The notes beneath the pieces are model-generated. The model was not told the DNA's origin. It searched no databases and was given only the letters and a program-made list of their open reading frames with translations. Shown here piece by piece: positions 29,711-41,612 of a stretch of 64,000 nt of DNA (position 1 is the first letter of the stretch; each line of letters opens with the position of its first letter). The stretch is from Actinomyces sp. 432 (GTDB lineage Bacteria > Actinomycetota > Actinomycetes > Actinomycetales > Actinomycetaceae), in assembly GCF_009930875.1 (NCBI RefSeq), contig NZ_CP025249.1, forward strand, positions 2,542,001 to 2,606,000. The letters are read 5' to 3'. A program made the translations under genes and the position numbers.

Positions 29711-30619
29711 TCAGCCCTTGACGGCGCCGGTCAGGCCGCCGACGATGCGGCGCTCGAACAGGCTGAAGACCACGAGGGCGGGGATCATGGACAGTGAGGT
29801 GAAGGCCAGGACCTGCGCGGTGTTGACCGAGTGCTCGGAGGCGAAGGCCTGCACCCCCAGCGGGAGGGTGTACTTGGAGTGGTCGGTCAGGATGAACAGC
29901 GGAAGCATGTAGGAGTTCCACGAGCCGACGAAGGTCAGGATGCCGGTGGTGACCACGCCGGGCGCGGACAGCGGCACGACCACGCGCCAGAAGAACCCCA
30001 TGCGCCCGCAGCCGTCCAGGGAGGCCGCCTCCTCCAGCTCCTTGGGGATGGCGCGCAGGAAGGGCACCAGGATGATGACCGTCTGCGGCAGGGCAAAAGC
30101 GATGCCGGGGATGATGATGCCGGCCAGGGAGTTCATCATGCCCAGGTTCTTGATCAAGATGTACAGCGGCGTGATGGCCACGGTCATGGGGAACATGAGT
30201 CCCGCCGCGAACAGCATGTACAGCGCGCTGCCGCCCTTGAAGGGGTAGCGGGCGATCACGAAGCTGACCATCAGCCCCAGCGTTACGGTGCCGATGGTGC
30301 CGCAGGCGGCGGCGATGGTGGAGTTGCCGACCTGCAGCCAGAAACCGGAGCTGGTCAGCACCACCCGGTAGTTGTCCACCACCCAGGGGTCGGGCAGGCC
30401 GGCGGGATCGGCGGTGATCTGGGAATTGTTGCGGAATCCGCCGAGGATCACGTAGGCGACCGGGGCGAGCAGGGCGGCGATCACCAGCGCTGCCACCAGG
30501 TAGACCGCGGGGCTGGCCCATTCGGGCTTGGGCTTGGCGGCGCGCCCACGGCGGTACTTGGCGCCGGCCGCGGACTCGGCGGGGGCCAGGGGCTTGAGGG
30601 ACGTTACGGCGGCGGTCAT
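29711..30619 (-). CDS. Carbohydrate ABC transporter permease, MalG type (xylan-type locus)
   Basis: 302 residues from ATG 30619. Six membrane segments starting at AVYLVAALVIAALLAPVAYVI; EAA loop EAASLDGCGRMGFF; WNSYMLPLF in the last extracellular region. The ATG overlaps the upstream permease stop (ATGA, 30616-30619). The GH3 gene follows 40 bases downstream. Confidence 0.93.
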   Translation of the reverse strand: MTAAVTSLKPLAPAESAAGAKYRRGRAAKPKPEWASPAVYLVAALVIAALLAPVAYVILGGFRNNSQITADPAGLPDPWVVDNYRVVLTSSGFWLQVGNSTIAAACGTIGTVTLGLMVSFVIARYPFKGGSALYMLFAAGLMFPMTVAITPLYILIKNLGMMNSLAGIIIPGIAFALPQTVIILVPFLRAIPKELEEAASLDGCGRMGFFWRVVVPLSAPGVVTTGILTFVGSWNSYMLPLFILTDHSKYTLPLGVQAFASEHSVNTAQVLAFTSLSMIPALVVFSLFERRIVGGLTGAVKG

Positions 30620-31602
30620 CGGCTGCTCCCGGTCAGTGCGCCCTCGGTGTCGCGGCGCAGGACGAATCGCTGATAGGTCAGGGCGATCACCAGGGAGATC
30701 AAGAACAGCACCACGGCGACCGCGTTGCCGTAGCCGTAGTTGCCGCTCATGCGTCCGTTGACCACCATGTAGGTGGCCATGGTGGAGGTGCCCGCGGTGG
30801 AGGAGATGTACTGCCCCCAGATGATGTAGACCAGGTCGAACAGCTGCAGGGAGCCGATGATCGACAGGAAGCCCCACATGCGCATGGTCGGTCCCAGCAG
30901 GGGGATGGTGATCTTGCGCTGGATCTGCCAGTAGGAGGCGCCGTCGACCTTGGCGGCCTCGGTCAGCTCCTCGGGGATGCCCTGCATGCCCGCCAGGAAG
31001 ATGATGACGGCGAATCCGGCGTACTTCCAGGTCAGGATGAACAGCAGGACGGTCAGTGCCGTCTTGGGGTTGGAGATCCAGTCATTGGCGAGCGCCCCGA
31101 GCCCGAGCTTGCGCAGCATGCCGTTCACGGCGCCGTCGGTCTGCAGCATCAGCCCCCAGGCGGTGCCCGCGATGACCTCGGAGATCACGTAGGGGATGAA
31201 GATGAGAACGCGGATGAGCGACTGCCCGCGCATCTTCTTGTTCAGCAGCAGCGCCAGCAGCAGGGCGAAGGGGCCCTGCAGGGCAAGTGAACCTACCACG
31301 ACGATGGCGTTGTGCCGCAGCACGTTGTGGAACTCGGGGTCGGTGAGGATGGTGCGGTAATTGTCGAAGCCGACGAAGTTGGTGGGGACGCCGAAGCCCT
31401 TCCACTTGAAGAAGCCGTAGTAGGCGGCCATGATCACCGGCAGGATGACGAAGGTCAGGAACAGGATGACGGCCGGGGCGGACAGGGCGGTGATCTCCAC
31501 CCGGTCCCGCCAGGACAGGGCGCTGGGGCTCTTCCTCTTGACTCTCCGCCTGGCGACGGCGCCGGCACCGCTGACAGGCGCCGAGCTTGCAGCTGTTGTC
31601 AT
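30616..31602 (-). CDS. Carbohydrate ABC transporter permease, MalF type (xylan-type locus)
   Basis: 328 residues. A basic N-terminus (VARRRVKRKSP), then six helices from LSAPAVILFLTFVILPVIMA. EAA loop EAAKVDGASYWQIQ. Partner of the MalG-type gene with overlapping start. No ATPase is encoded nearby. Confidence 0.93.
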   Translation of the reverse strand: MTTAASSAPVSGAGAVARRRVKRKSPSALSWRDRVEITALSAPAVILFLTFVILPVIMAAYYGFFKWKGFGVPTNFVGFDNYRTILTDPEFHNVLRHNAIVVVGSLALQGPFALLLALLLNKKMRGQSLIRVLIFIPYVISEVIAGTAWGLMLQTDGAVNGMLRKLGLGALANDWISNPKTALTVLLFILTWKYAGFAVIIFLAGMQGIPEELTEAAKVDGASYWQIQRKITIPLLGPTMRMWGFLSIIGSLQLFDLVYIIWGQYISSTAGTSTMATYMVVNGRMSGNYGYGNAVAVVLFLISLVIALTYQRFVLRRDTEGALTGSSR

Positions 31603-31626
31603 TGTGCTGGTCTCGTTTCGTGGGTT

Positions 31627-31667
31627 GGCCGCGGCGCGCCCGGGCGCGTGCGGGGCGCGCCGCGGCC
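31627..31667 (-). terminator. Intercistronic hairpin between binding protein and permease
   Basis: Perfect 14-bp stem (31627-31640 with 31654-31667), loop 13, in the 90-base spacer after the binding-protein gene. Probably limits permease expression relative to the binding protein. Confidence 0.75.
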
Positions 31668-31692
31668 TGCTGGTTGGGAAGTTGGGTGCGGA

Positions 31693-33014
31693 CTATTCCT
31701 TGGCGGCGGCCGCGGTCATCGCGTTGACGATGCCCTGGGCGTCGCCCTTGCCCGCCAGCATGTCGACGACGGCGACGTTGAGCGCGTTGCCGATGTTCTG
31801 CCCCAGGGAGGTGTCCAGCCACACCTGGGAGTAGGCGGCGTCATTGTTGGCCTCCACCTGCGGCAGCAGCGCCTCCTGAGTGATCACGTCCTGCGCCTTC
31901 TCGTTTACGGGGATGGTCTCGAAGGCGTCGGCGTAGGCCTCCTGACGCTCCTCGCTCATGAAGAAGTTGAGGAACTCGGCGCACAGCTCCGCCGGGGCGG
32001 TGGAGGAGCAGGCGTAGCCGTCAACGCCGCCCATGATGGCGGTGGGGTCGCCCGCGCCGCCCTCTACGGCCGGGAAGGGGAACCAGCGCAGGTCGGGCAG
32101 CGGCTCCTCGTCCGGGGTCAGTGAGGCGATGACGCCGACGTTCCAGGTGCCCATGAGCTCCATGGCGGCCTGGTGGTTGGCCACCATGCCCGCCGAGGAG
32201 CCGGCACCCTGCTGGGCGGAGGTGGTCAGGAATCCGCTGTTGAAGGGCTCCGTGGCGGCGAAGTCCGCCAGGTCCTCGCCGGCGTCCACCCAGCACTGGT
32301 CGGAGAAGTCCAGCTCGGACAGCGAGGACTCCAGCACCTCCTGGCTGCACTCGCGCAGGGCGAAGAAGTAGTACCAGTGAGCCGCCGGCCACGCATCCTT
32401 GGCCCCAGGGCGATCGGGGAGGTGCCGGATTCCTTGAGCTTGGCTACGGCGTCGGACAGCTCCTCCATGGTGGTGGGCGCCGCGGTGATGCCGGCGGCCT
32501 GGAACAGGTCCTGGGAGTAGTAGATGCCGCCGGGCTGGAGCGAGGTGGGCATGGCATAGATGCCGTCATCCACCGTGTAGGCGGAGAAGGCGCCCTCGGG
32601 GACGTCGGCCGCCACGGACTGATCGATCATGCCGGAGATGTCCAGGACCAGGCCGGCCTCCACCATGTCGCGGAGCTTGCCGCCACCGCGCGCGAGGAAG
32701 ACGTCGGGGCCCTCGCCGGCGTTCTGGGCGGTCTGGAGCTTGCCGTCCAGGTCCTCGTTCTGGATGGCCTGCACCTCCACGGTTACGCCCTCGTGGGAGG
32801 CCTCGAAGTCAGCGGCGATGGTCTCCCAGTACTCCGAGCCGGGGCCGGTGGTGGCGTTGTGCCACAGGGTGAGGGTGTTATCGTCACTGCTCGCGCCGGA
32901 TCCTGCGCCGCATGCGGCCAGCGCCAGCGAGGCGGTCAGCACGCCGGCCAACACTGCGGCGACGCGGCGGCGGTAACGTTCCGGTTGGGGGCGGTGTGCG
33001 CTGAGCTTCATCAT
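31693..33014 (-). CDS. Carbohydrate ABC transporter substrate-binding lipoprotein, one frameshift
   Basis: ATG 33014 (or 33011). Signal peptide with lipobox LAAC (Cys35). The first 210 residues (to SPIALG) are in one frame. The rest (AKDAWPAAHWYYFFALRECS to the stop at 31693) is in another. One base restored in CCCC at 32403-32406 gives IALGAKDAWPAAHWY. Repaired length is about 440, standard for CUT1 sugar-binding proteins. First gene of the importer-GH3 operon; xylo-oligosaccharide is the likely ligand by context only. Confidence 0.88.
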
Positions 33015-33052
33015 TGAAACCTCCAGGTACGGCCGCGTCCGATCAGGCTGAT

Positions 33053-33112
33053 CGAAATATTTCGCGAATCCGTCTGACACATTTAGTATAGCGGCGCACA
33101 TTATCGTGTCAA
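33053..33112 (-). promoter_or_regulatory. Promoter and palindromic operator of the GH3/ABC operon
   Basis: On the minus strand: TTGACA (complement of 33107-33112), 16-base spacer, TATACT (complement of 33085-33090). Downstream at 33053-33064 is the perfect palindrome cgaaatatttcg, followed by an overlapping ttcgcgaa (33061-33068). Likely the binding site of the LacI at 34234. Confidence 0.75.
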
Positions 33113-33179
33113 CTGCCGTCGCCGCCGGCCTCCAACCACCCCTCCACTGTCAACCACACACGCACCCCAAGGAGCTGCC

Positions 33180-34178
33180 ATGGCCCACTTCGACCTGCCG
33201 CTGGCCGAGCTGGAGGACTACTCCCCCGAACTGCCCGAGCCGGAAGACTTCGACGCCTTCTGGGCGCGCACGCTCGCACACAACCCCTTCGACCCCGACG
33301 GCGTCAGTTCCGCCCCCGTGACGACGCCGCTGCGCACCCACCGGGTCCAGGACGTCACCTTCGGCGGTTACGCCGGGGATCCCATCCGCGCCTGGCTGAT
33401 CACCCCGGCCGACCAGTCCGTACCGCTGCCCGCCGTCGTCGAGTTCCTCGGCATGGGCGGGGGCCGCGGCCTGCCACAGGACAACCTGGCGTGGGCGGCC
33501 GCCGGCTACGCCCACCTGGTGATGGACACCCGCGGGCAGGGCTCGCACTGGGGCTCTGGAGGCGAAACTCCCGACCCGCACGGCACGGGCCCGGCCGCGG
33601 CCGGCTTCGCCACCCACGGACTGCAGTCACCCGAGGAATACCTGTACCGGCGGCTGTTCGTGGACGCCCACCACGCCGTTGAGGCCGCCGCGGCCCTGCC
33701 GGAGGTGGATGCCGCCCGCATCGCTGTCACCGGCGTCTCGCAGGGAGGGGGCCTGGCCATCGCCGCGGCCGCCCTGAACCACCGCGTCATTGCCGCCATG
33801 CCGGACGTGCCGTTCATGTGCGCCCTACCCCGCGCCCTCGGGCTGACGGATGACCCGCCCTACGCCGATATTGCCGGCTTCCTGGCCGTGCACCGTGACC
33901 AGGAAGCGCAGGTGCGCCACACGCTCGCCTACTTCGACTGCGCCGTGCTGGGGGCGCGGGCGACCTGCCCGGCCCTTTTCTCCACCGGGCTGATGGACAC
34001 CACCTGCCCGCCTTCGACCGTCTTCGCGGCGCGCAACCGGTGGGGCCGGGCAGGCAGCGCGGACCCGGCGCGGCCGGAGATCCGGGTCTACCCGTTCAAC
34101 GGCCACGAGGGCGGCGAGTCCTACCAGTGGCGCGAGCAGGTCGCCTGGCTCGCAGCGGTGCGCCGGGGCCGCCGGTAG
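33180..34178 (+). CDS. CE7 acetyl xylan esterase / cephalosporin-C deacetylase family
   Basis: 332 residues, no signal peptide; AAGGAG precedes the ATG. Family 7 esterase motifs: early RGQG-type segment DTRGQGSHWG, nucleophile Ser in GVSQGGGLA, Asp in GLMDTTCPPST, His in NGHEGGE. These cytosolic hexameric enzymes remove acetyl groups from short xylo-oligosaccharides and other small acetylated molecules. Divergent from the importer-GH3 operon, which fits deacetylation of imported acetyl-xylo-oligosaccharides. Confidence 0.92.
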   Translation: MAHFDLPLAELEDYSPELPEPEDFDAFWARTLAHNPFDPDGVSSAPVTTPLRTHRVQDVTFGGYAGDPIRAWLITPADQSVPLPAVVEFLGMGGGRGLPQDNLAWAAAGYAHLVMDTRGQGSHWGSGGETPDPHGTGPAAAGFATHGLQSPEEYLYRRLFVDAHHAVEAAAALPEVDAARIAVTGVSQGGGLAIAAAALNHRVIAAMPDVPFMCALPRALGLTDDPPYADIAGFLAVHRDQEAQVRHTLAYFDCAVLGARATCPALFSTGLMDTTCPPSTVFAARNRWGRAGSADPARPEIRVYPFNGHEGGESYQWREQVAWLAAVRRGRR

Positions 34179-34233
34179 TGCTGCTAGCCTCCGCATACAC
34201 GGCGGGCTCCAGCGGCCCTGAGGGGAGGAAGAC

Positions 34234-35270
34234 GTGGAACCTCGGCAGCGAGTGACCCTGGACGACGTCGCTGCGGCGGCCGGCGTTTCCAAGTCGGCCG
34301 CCTCCAAGGCACTGAACAACCGCGCCGACGTCTCCGCCGCCACGCGTGAGCGCGTCCTGGCCGCCAGCGAGGACCTGGGCTACGTGCGCCCGGAGACAAC
34401 GCCGTCCCGCACCTACCGGCCGATCGCGATTGTCTCCGACGACCTCGCCACCGCCTACACCATCGAAGTACTCAAAGGAGCCGCGACCGCCGCGCTCGAC
34501 GCCGGAGTCGCCCTGCACACCACCTACACGCCCGAGCCGGCCGAGCGCGCGTACCCGGTGCCCTTCGAACCGGAGTGGTTCACGCTGCTGAAGGCCACCG
34601 ACTACCTCGGCCTGATCGTGCTGACCTCCCCGCTCACCCGTGAGCAGCACGCCAGCGCCAGGCGCATCGGCCTGCCAGTGGTGCTGATCGACCCCTCCGG
34701 CGAGCAGGAGCGCGGCATCGCCTCCATCGGCGCGACCAACTGGAACGGCGGGGTGGACGCCACCGAGTACCTGATCGGGCTCGGACATGAACGGATCGCC
34801 CTGGTGGGCGGGCCCGCGGACTCGGTGCCCGCGCGCGAACGCCACCAGGGGTACCTGTCCGCCTTGCAGATGCACTCGCTGGCGACGCGCCCGGAGCTGG
34901 TCTCCTCCGGTCCGTACACCTACGAGGCCGGACTGCGCCAGGGGCGGCGCCTGCTGGCGCTGCCGGAGGGGAGCGTCCGACCGCGGTCTTCGCCGCCTCG
35001 GACACCACCGCGCTGGGCATCTACGAGGCGGTTCGTGAGGCCGGGCTGCGCATCCCGGAGGACTTCAGCGTGGTCGGCTTCGACGACACGGAGATGGCCG
35101 GCTGGGCAGCGCCGCGGCTCACGACGGTGCGTCAGCCGCTGTTCCGCATGGGGCAGGAGGCCGTCCGCATGATCGTGGACAACCACCACGGCCGCCCCAT
35201 GCTGACCACCACGCCCGTGCGGCTGAGCACCCGCCTGGTCGTCCGAGACTCCGCGGCGCCGCCCCGGTAG
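34234..35270 (+). CDS. LacI-family regulator of the xylan-type locus, one frameshift
   Basis: GTG start with GGGGAGGAA upstream. Helix-turn-helix VTLDDVAAAAGVSKSAASKALNN, then the effector domain. After RRLLALPEG the frame breaks; the rest (RPTAVFAASDTTALGIYEAV to the stop at 35270) is in another. One G restored in GGGG at 34968-34971 joins them as LPEGERPTAVFAASD, a normal LacI segment. Repaired length is about 345. It follows the esterase by 55 bases and probably acts on the palindrome at 33053. Confidence 0.88.
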
Positions 35271-35289
35271 CGGGGCCCGGCTTGCCACC

Positions 35290-35329
35290 GCGGGCGGTGG
35301 TGAGCCGGTGTCGCCCCACCACCACCCGC
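35290..35329. terminator. Bidirectional hairpin terminator
   Basis: 13-bp arms 35290-35302 and 35317-35329 (gcgggcggtggtg with caccaccacccgc, one mismatch) between two converging genes, the LacI at 34234 and gguB at 35359. Confidence 0.6.
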
Positions 35330-35358
35330 GTTTCGGGCCGATCGCTGCGGCGCGCCGC

Positions 35359-36539
35359 CTAGGCGGTCACGGCACGGCGCTTGTTCAGTAGGTCGAAGGC
35401 GACGGCGCCGAGCACCACCAGTCCCTTGATGGCCTGCTGGTAGTCGATGCCCACGCCCAGCAGGGACATGCCGTTGTTCATCACGGCCATGACCAGGCCA
35501 CCGACGATGGCGCCGACGACGGTGCCCACGCCGCCGGTGACCGCTGCCCCGCCGATGAAGCAGGCGGCGATGGCATCCAGCTCAAAACCCTGCCCCGCCT
35601 TGGGTCCGGCCATATTGAGCCTGGAGGTGAAGATGATGCCGGCCAATGCGCACAGCACCCCGTTGTTGACGAACACCCAGAAGCGGACCCAGGGGACCTT
35701 GACGCCGGACAGGGCCGCCGCCTCCTTGTTGCCGCCGATCGCGTAGATCTGCCGGCCAATGACAGTGCGCCCGGCCACGAAGGAGTAGATCAGGATCAGC
35801 GCCGCCAAGATGATCAGCACGTAGGGCGTGCCCTTGTAGGTGGCGATCTTCCAGGCGAAGGCCATACCGATGATGCAGACCACCACGATGCGGCCGATCC
35901 ACAGGCCGCGCGAGGTCACCGGCACCTCGTTGGCGATGGAACGGCGCCGGTTGCGCACCTCGGAGAACACATACGCGGCGAGCGCGATGGCCACCAGCAG
36001 CAGCGTGAATACGTCATATCCGTAGCCGCCGAGCAAGCCGTTGAGGTATCCCGAGGAGATCTCCCGGAATCCGCCGGGGAACGGGGAGATCGACAGGTTG
36101 TGCAGCACGATCATGGTCAGGCCGCGGAAGATGAGCATGCCGGCCAGCGTGACGATGAAAGCGGGGATTCCTACGAAGGCAATCCAGAATCCCTGCCAGA
36201 CTCCGACCAGCAGGCCGGTGAGCAGCGCGGCAACCACGCCCATCCACCAGGGCATGCCGTGGTTGACGGTCACGACCCCGGCCACCGCGCCGGTCAGCGC
36301 CACCACCGAGCCGACCGAGAGGTCGATGTCCGCCATCAGGATGGCGAAGAGCATGCCGATCGCCAGGACCAGTACATAGGCGTTCTGCACGATGATGTTG
36401 GAGACGTTCTGGGAGGAGAGGATCTGGCCGTTAGTGGCGACGGCGAAGAAGGCGATGATTACCACCAGGGCCACGGCCAGGCCGCCCTGCCGCAGGTTCG
36501 TGCGCAGAGCGCCCGCGAGCGCTGAAAGTGTATTTGACA

Positions 36540-36540
<1 letters not shown>
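35359..36540 (-). CDS. gguB: Monosaccharide ABC transporter permease GguB type
   Basis: 393 residues, CUT2 permease of the BPD_transp_2 fold, with about 10-12 hydrophobic segments. The signature is ILMADIDLSVGSVVALTG early, and SGVKVPWVRFWVFVNNG and CFIGGAAVTGGVGTV near the end. It exports nothing; it forms the channel for a pentose or aldose delivered by the ChvE-like protein. The ATG overlaps the last base of the ATPase gene stop, so expression is coupled. Confidence 0.93.
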
Positions 36541-38078
<1,538 letters not shown>

Positions 38079-38141
38079 GGTGGTTCCCCGTTCCCCGCGC
38101 CGTTGCACTCCAGCCGGCGCGACCGCTGAAGGCGATGGAGG

Positions 38142-39305
38142 TCACTTGAGCTCGTCCTCGGTGATGTAGCCGGTGTCGATCAGCGAGCTGCGGACGTTGT
38201 CCTGGGTGATGATCTCGGACTTGAGCAGGTAGGAGGGGACGACTTTCACGCCGTTGTCGTAGGTCTCGGTGTCATTGACCTCCGGCTCCTGGCCGCCGAG
38301 CACCGCGACCGCCATCTGCACGGCGGCGTCGGCCAGTTCGCGGGTGTCCTTGAAGATGGTGGAGTACTGCTCCCCCGCCATGATGGACTTGATTCCCGCT
38401 ACCTCGGCGTCCTGGCCGGTGACCGTGGGATAGGGCTGGGAGTCGGTGCCGTAGCCGGCGCCCTTGAGGGCCCCGAGGATCCCGATTGACATCGAGTCCA
38501 GGGGCGATAGCACGCCGTCAACCCGGCTGCCGTCGGAGTAGGTGGAGGTGATCAGGTTGTCCATGCGGGACTGCGCGGTGGCGGCGTCCCAGCGCATGGT
38601 GGCCACGGTGTCGAAGGACGTCTGGCCGGACTTGACTGCAATCACGCCGCTTTCGATATAGGGCTGGATCACGTCCATGGCGCCGTTGAAGAAGAACGGG
38701 GAGTTGTTGTCATCCGGGGAGCCGCCGAACAGCTCGATGTTGTAGGGCTTGTCCGGCTTTACGCCGGCGTCCTCGCCGTCGGCATTGAGAATGCCCATGC
38801 CGATGAGCAGGGAGGTGCCCATCTGGGTGCCGACGTCGTAGTTGTCGAAGCTGGTGTAGTAGCTGACGTTCTCGTTGTCGCGGATGAGCCGGTCATAGGA
38901 GATGACCGGAATCCCGGCCTCACCGGCGGAGTCCAGCTGCCCGGACAGCGCCGTGCCGTCAATGGGCGCGATGATGAGCAGGTTCACGCCCTGAGTGATC
39001 ATGTTGTCGATCTGGTTGGTCTGCGTGGGGATGTCATCCTCCGCGAACTGCAGGTCCACGTTGTAGCCCAGCTCCTCCAGCTGGGCCTTGATGTTGGAGC
39101 CGTCCTTGATCCAGCGCTCGGATGACTTGGTGGGCATGGCGACGCCGATCTTGATGTCCGCGGCCGCCTTGCCCGCGGTGTCGCTGCCGGAGCCGCCGCC
39201 GGCGCCGCCTCCGCCGCATGCGGCCAGCGCCAGTGCCAGGGCCGTGCCCACTCCCCCTGCGAGCGCGGTACGACGGGAGAAAGCAGGGATGCGGGATCGG
39301 GACAT
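38142..39305 (-). CDS. chvE: Monosaccharide-binding lipoprotein ChvE type
   Basis: 387 residues from ATG 39305. Signal peptide with lipobox LAAC (Cys30), then a Gly/Ser linker. Peripla_BP_4-type fold: [17 protein letters not shown], the repeating [14 protein letters not shown] segment and [17 protein letters not shown] near the hinge. It matches the multiple-sugar-binding proteins paired with GguAB. Its promoter shares an operator and exact geometry with that of araD, so L-arabinose is the favoured ligand; xylose or galactose remain possible. Confidence 0.92.
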   Translation of the reverse strand: MSRSRIPAFSRRTALAGGVGTALALALAACGGGGAGGGSGSDTAGKAAADIKIGVAMPTKSSERWIKDGSNIKAQLEELGYNVDLQFAEDDIPTQTNQIDNMITQGVNLLIIAPIDGTALSGQLDSAGEAGIPVISYDRLIRDNENVSYYTSFDNYDVGTQMGTSLLIGMGILNADGEDAGVKPDKPYNIELFGGSPDDNNSPFFFNGAMDVIQPYIESGVIAVKSGQTSFDTVATMRWDAATAQSRMDNLITSTYSDGSRVDGVLSPLDSMSIGILGALKGAGYGTDSQPYPTVTGQDAEVAGIKSIMAGEQYSTIFKDTRELADAAVQMAVAVLGGQEPEVNDTETYDNGVKVVPSYLLKSEIITQDNVRSSLIDTGYITEDELK

Positions 39306-39384
39306 GGTGGGTCTCCTCCTTGAGATCGTTCGGTGGCCCGGAGCGCCGGTCCTCGGCACAACAGCCAAGCAGGCCACTCGTTCT

Positions 39385-39413
39385 AGTGTGAACGTTCACT
39401 TCCCGCGTGTCAA
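39385..39413 (-). promoter_or_regulatory. Promoter of chvE-gguAB with GTGAACGTTCAC operator
   Basis: Minus strand: TTGACA (complement of 39408-39413), 17-base spacer, -10 CACACT (complement of 39385-39390). The perfect 12-bp palindrome gtgaacgttcac at 39388-39399 covers the spacer and -10. The same palindrome lies at the same offset in the araD promoter. Confidence 0.82.
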
Positions 39414-39555
39414 CTCCCGCCGCACCCGAACCACATCTGCTTGCTAAACAACAAGAATCAGCCACTCACGCCGAGGGTACGCGCGCGCTCGCCTCGTGAA
39501 CCTTCACCCGCGTCGGCGCCCTGACCGCGTCATTGGCGGCCGGCCACGGCCCGCC

Positions 39556-40608
39556 TCAGCAGCTGGAGCGCCGCACCCGCAGAGTCGGGGAGATCGAGTG
39601 AGTAGCCCCCGCCTCGCCGTTGATGGCGCGCAGGATCACCTCCATGCACAGCACCCCCAGCTCGTCGAAGGGCTGGCGCACCGAGGTCAGCGGCGGGGAG
39701 AAGAATGCCGTCCCCGCCGTGTCATCGAAGCCCGCCACCGCAACGTCCTCGGGCACGCGCACGCCCTGGTCGCGCAGTGCCGCCAACATGCCCAGCGCCA
39801 TGAGGTCGTTGGCGCAGAAGACGGCGTCGGGCAGGCCGCGGGCCACCATCTGGGCGCCGACCTCATATCCGCGCTCGGCGCTCCAGTCCCCCGCCAGCAC
39901 TGCCGGCACCTCCCGGCCGGCGTCCTCCAGGCACGAGCGCCAGCCGCGGGCGCGGGCCTGCGCGTCGTACCAGTCCTGTGGGCCCGCCAGGTGGGCGATG
40001 GACTCACGGCCGTGTCCCAGCAGGTGCCTCACTGCCATGCGTGCACCCAGTTCCTGGTCCACCGAGACCACGTGGATGCGCTCGCTCGGCGCCAGGCCGT
40101 CCGCCACGACGACGAGCGGGACCGCCCGGGCGACCCGTTCGGCGGAGGTGGCGATCCAGGTCTGCGGGGCGACGGCGATAATGCCGTCCACCCCCCGCTC
40201 GACCAGGAAGTTGAAGACGTCGCGGATCTCCTTCTCCGCGTCGTCGGCCTCGCGCTGGAGGGCGGTGACGAGGGTGGCGTAGCCGGCCTGCCGGGCAGCG
40301 ACTTCGATGGCGGCGGTGGTGGCTGCGGGCCCCTGGAAGTGGGAGCCGGTGGTGACTACGCCGATCATGCGGGTGGAGTCGGTAACCAGGGCGCGGGCGG
40401 CCATGTTGGGCCGGTAGCCGAGCTGGTCGATGGCGGCCCGGACCTTCGCCAGGGTGGCGGGGCGGACGGACTCGGGGCGGTTGATAACCCGGGAGACGGT
40501 CTGGTGGGAGACGCCGGCCAGCCGGGCGACGTCCATCATTCCCGGGCGTCGCCCGGCCGCCGCGGACGTCGCCGCGGCGGGTTCGGGCCGGGAGGGCTGC
40601 TCAGTCAT
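39556..40608 (-). CDS. LacI-family regulator, probable arabinose repressor
   Basis: 350 residues from ATG 40608. Ala/Pro-rich lead of 20 residues, then helix-turn-helix MMDVARLAGVSHQTVSRVINR and effector domain (RMIGVVTTGSHFQGPAATTA to VRRSSC). Downstream of galM by 23 bases and beside the chvE-gguAB promoter (39385-39413), so it is the best candidate to bind GTGAACGTTCAC there and at araD. That assignment is inferred. Confidence 0.92.
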   Translation of the reverse strand: MTEQPSRPEPAAATSAAAGRRPGMMDVARLAGVSHQTVSRVINRPESVRPATLAKVRAAIDQLGYRPNMAARALVTDSTRMIGVVTTGSHFQGPAATTAAIEVAARQAGYATLVTALQREADDAEKEIRDVFNFLVERGVDGIIAVAPQTWIATSAERVARAVPLVVVADGLAPSERIHVVSVDQELGARMAVRHLLGHGRESIAHLAGPQDWYDAQARARGWRSCLEDAGREVPAVLAGDWSAERGYEVGAQMVARGLPDAVFCANDLMALGMLAALRDQGVRVPEDVAVAGFDDTAGTAFFSPPLTSVRQPFDELGVLCMEVILRAINGEAGATHSISPTLRVRRSSC

Positions 40609-40631
40609 TGCGTGCGCCCCCGCAGCCCGGC

Positions 40632-41612
40632 TCAGTCCTCCTCCCAGAGGCGCCAGGTGAAGGTGTGGGACTGGCCCACAGCCAGAGTGATCAGGTCCTG
40701 CCCGGTGTTGAAGGCGTTGGGCGGGCACGTCATGGGCTCGACGGCCACGCCCCGGCGCCCCAGGTGCTCACCGCTGTAGACCTGCACCCAGGGGGCGGCG
40801 GCACTCATGACCACGCTGCGCTCCCCCTCGCCGCCGGTCAGTCGCACCTGCCAGGCACCGGTGGGCAGGCCGGTGTAGGCGTTGTCGGTGGCGGTGGCCC
40901 CCACCAGGCGCCCGGTGCGCCAGTCCGAGTCGGTGCCGGTCACGTCCCGCTCCCCTGCGGGCGCCATGTGGGCGTCGACGTCGAGCACGCGCTCGGCGGG
41001 CACCTGCAGCACGCACTCGTCCAGCGGGACCGAGCGGGTCAGGTAGGGGTGGCAGGAGACCCCGTAGGGGGCGGGCGCCGGGGTGCCGTCCTCAATTGGG
41101 GCGCCGACCACGCCGACGGTCTGGGAGACTGCGGCGCTGGCATTGGTGGCGGTGGTGGTGACGGTTAGGCCGGTGCGCGTGTCCAGCGCGTAGCGGACGG
41201 TGATGTCCAGGCTCCAGGGGTAGGCGTAAGAGGCGGGCAGGCTCAGGGCGAGCGTGACGGCGGTAGGGGCCGTCCCGCCGTCCGCGGCATCGTCAGTGTC
41301 CGTCTCGGTTATGGCGAAGTTCGCCCAGCCGACCAGGCCGTGCAGGGCGGCCCCGGTCTCCGGCTCGTTGCAGGGCACCAGGTAGTCCACGCCGCGGTAG
41401 GTGTAGCGGGCGTCGGCAATGCGGTTGGGCCAGGGGACGAGGGTCTTGCCCTGCCAGGCCCCGGGCAGGGCGGTTTCGGCATCGAAGGGGATGACCAGGT
41501 CTCGGCCCTGGCGGCGCAGGTGGACCAGGGTCGCCCCCGAGGCGGCAATCCGGGCCTCGTAGTCGCCCGCGCGCAGGTCGATGAGCTCTCCGTTGAGCGA
41601 AGGGTATTGCAT
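40632..41612 (-). CDS. galM: Aldose 1-epimerase (mutarotase)
   Basis: 326 residues. Interconverts alpha and beta anomers of aldoses such as galactose, glucose or arabinose. Family marks are NRIADARYTYRGVDY near residue 65, HGLVGWANF with the catalytic-base His region, SCHPYLTR, and EPMTCPPNAFNTG at the end. Related to the YihR/GalM-like group. In an operon with the LacI gene and next to pentose import, so it probably serves anomers of arabinose or related sugars. Confidence 0.92.
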   Translation of the reverse strand: MQYPSLNGELIDLRAGDYEARIAASGATLVHLRRQGRDLVIPFDAETALPGAWQGKTLVPWPNRIADARYTYRGVDYLVPCNEPETGAALHGLVGWANFAITETDTDDAADGGTAPTAVTLALSLPASYAYPWSLDITVRYALDTRTGLTVTTTATNASAAVSQTVGVVGAPIEDGTPAPAPYGVSCHPYLTRSVPLDECVLQVPAERVLDVDAHMAPAGERDVTGTDSDWRTGRLVGATATDNAYTGLPTGAWQVRLTGGEGERSVVMSAAAPWVQVYSGEHLGRRGVAVEPMTCPPNAFNTGQDLITLAVGQSHTFTWRLWEED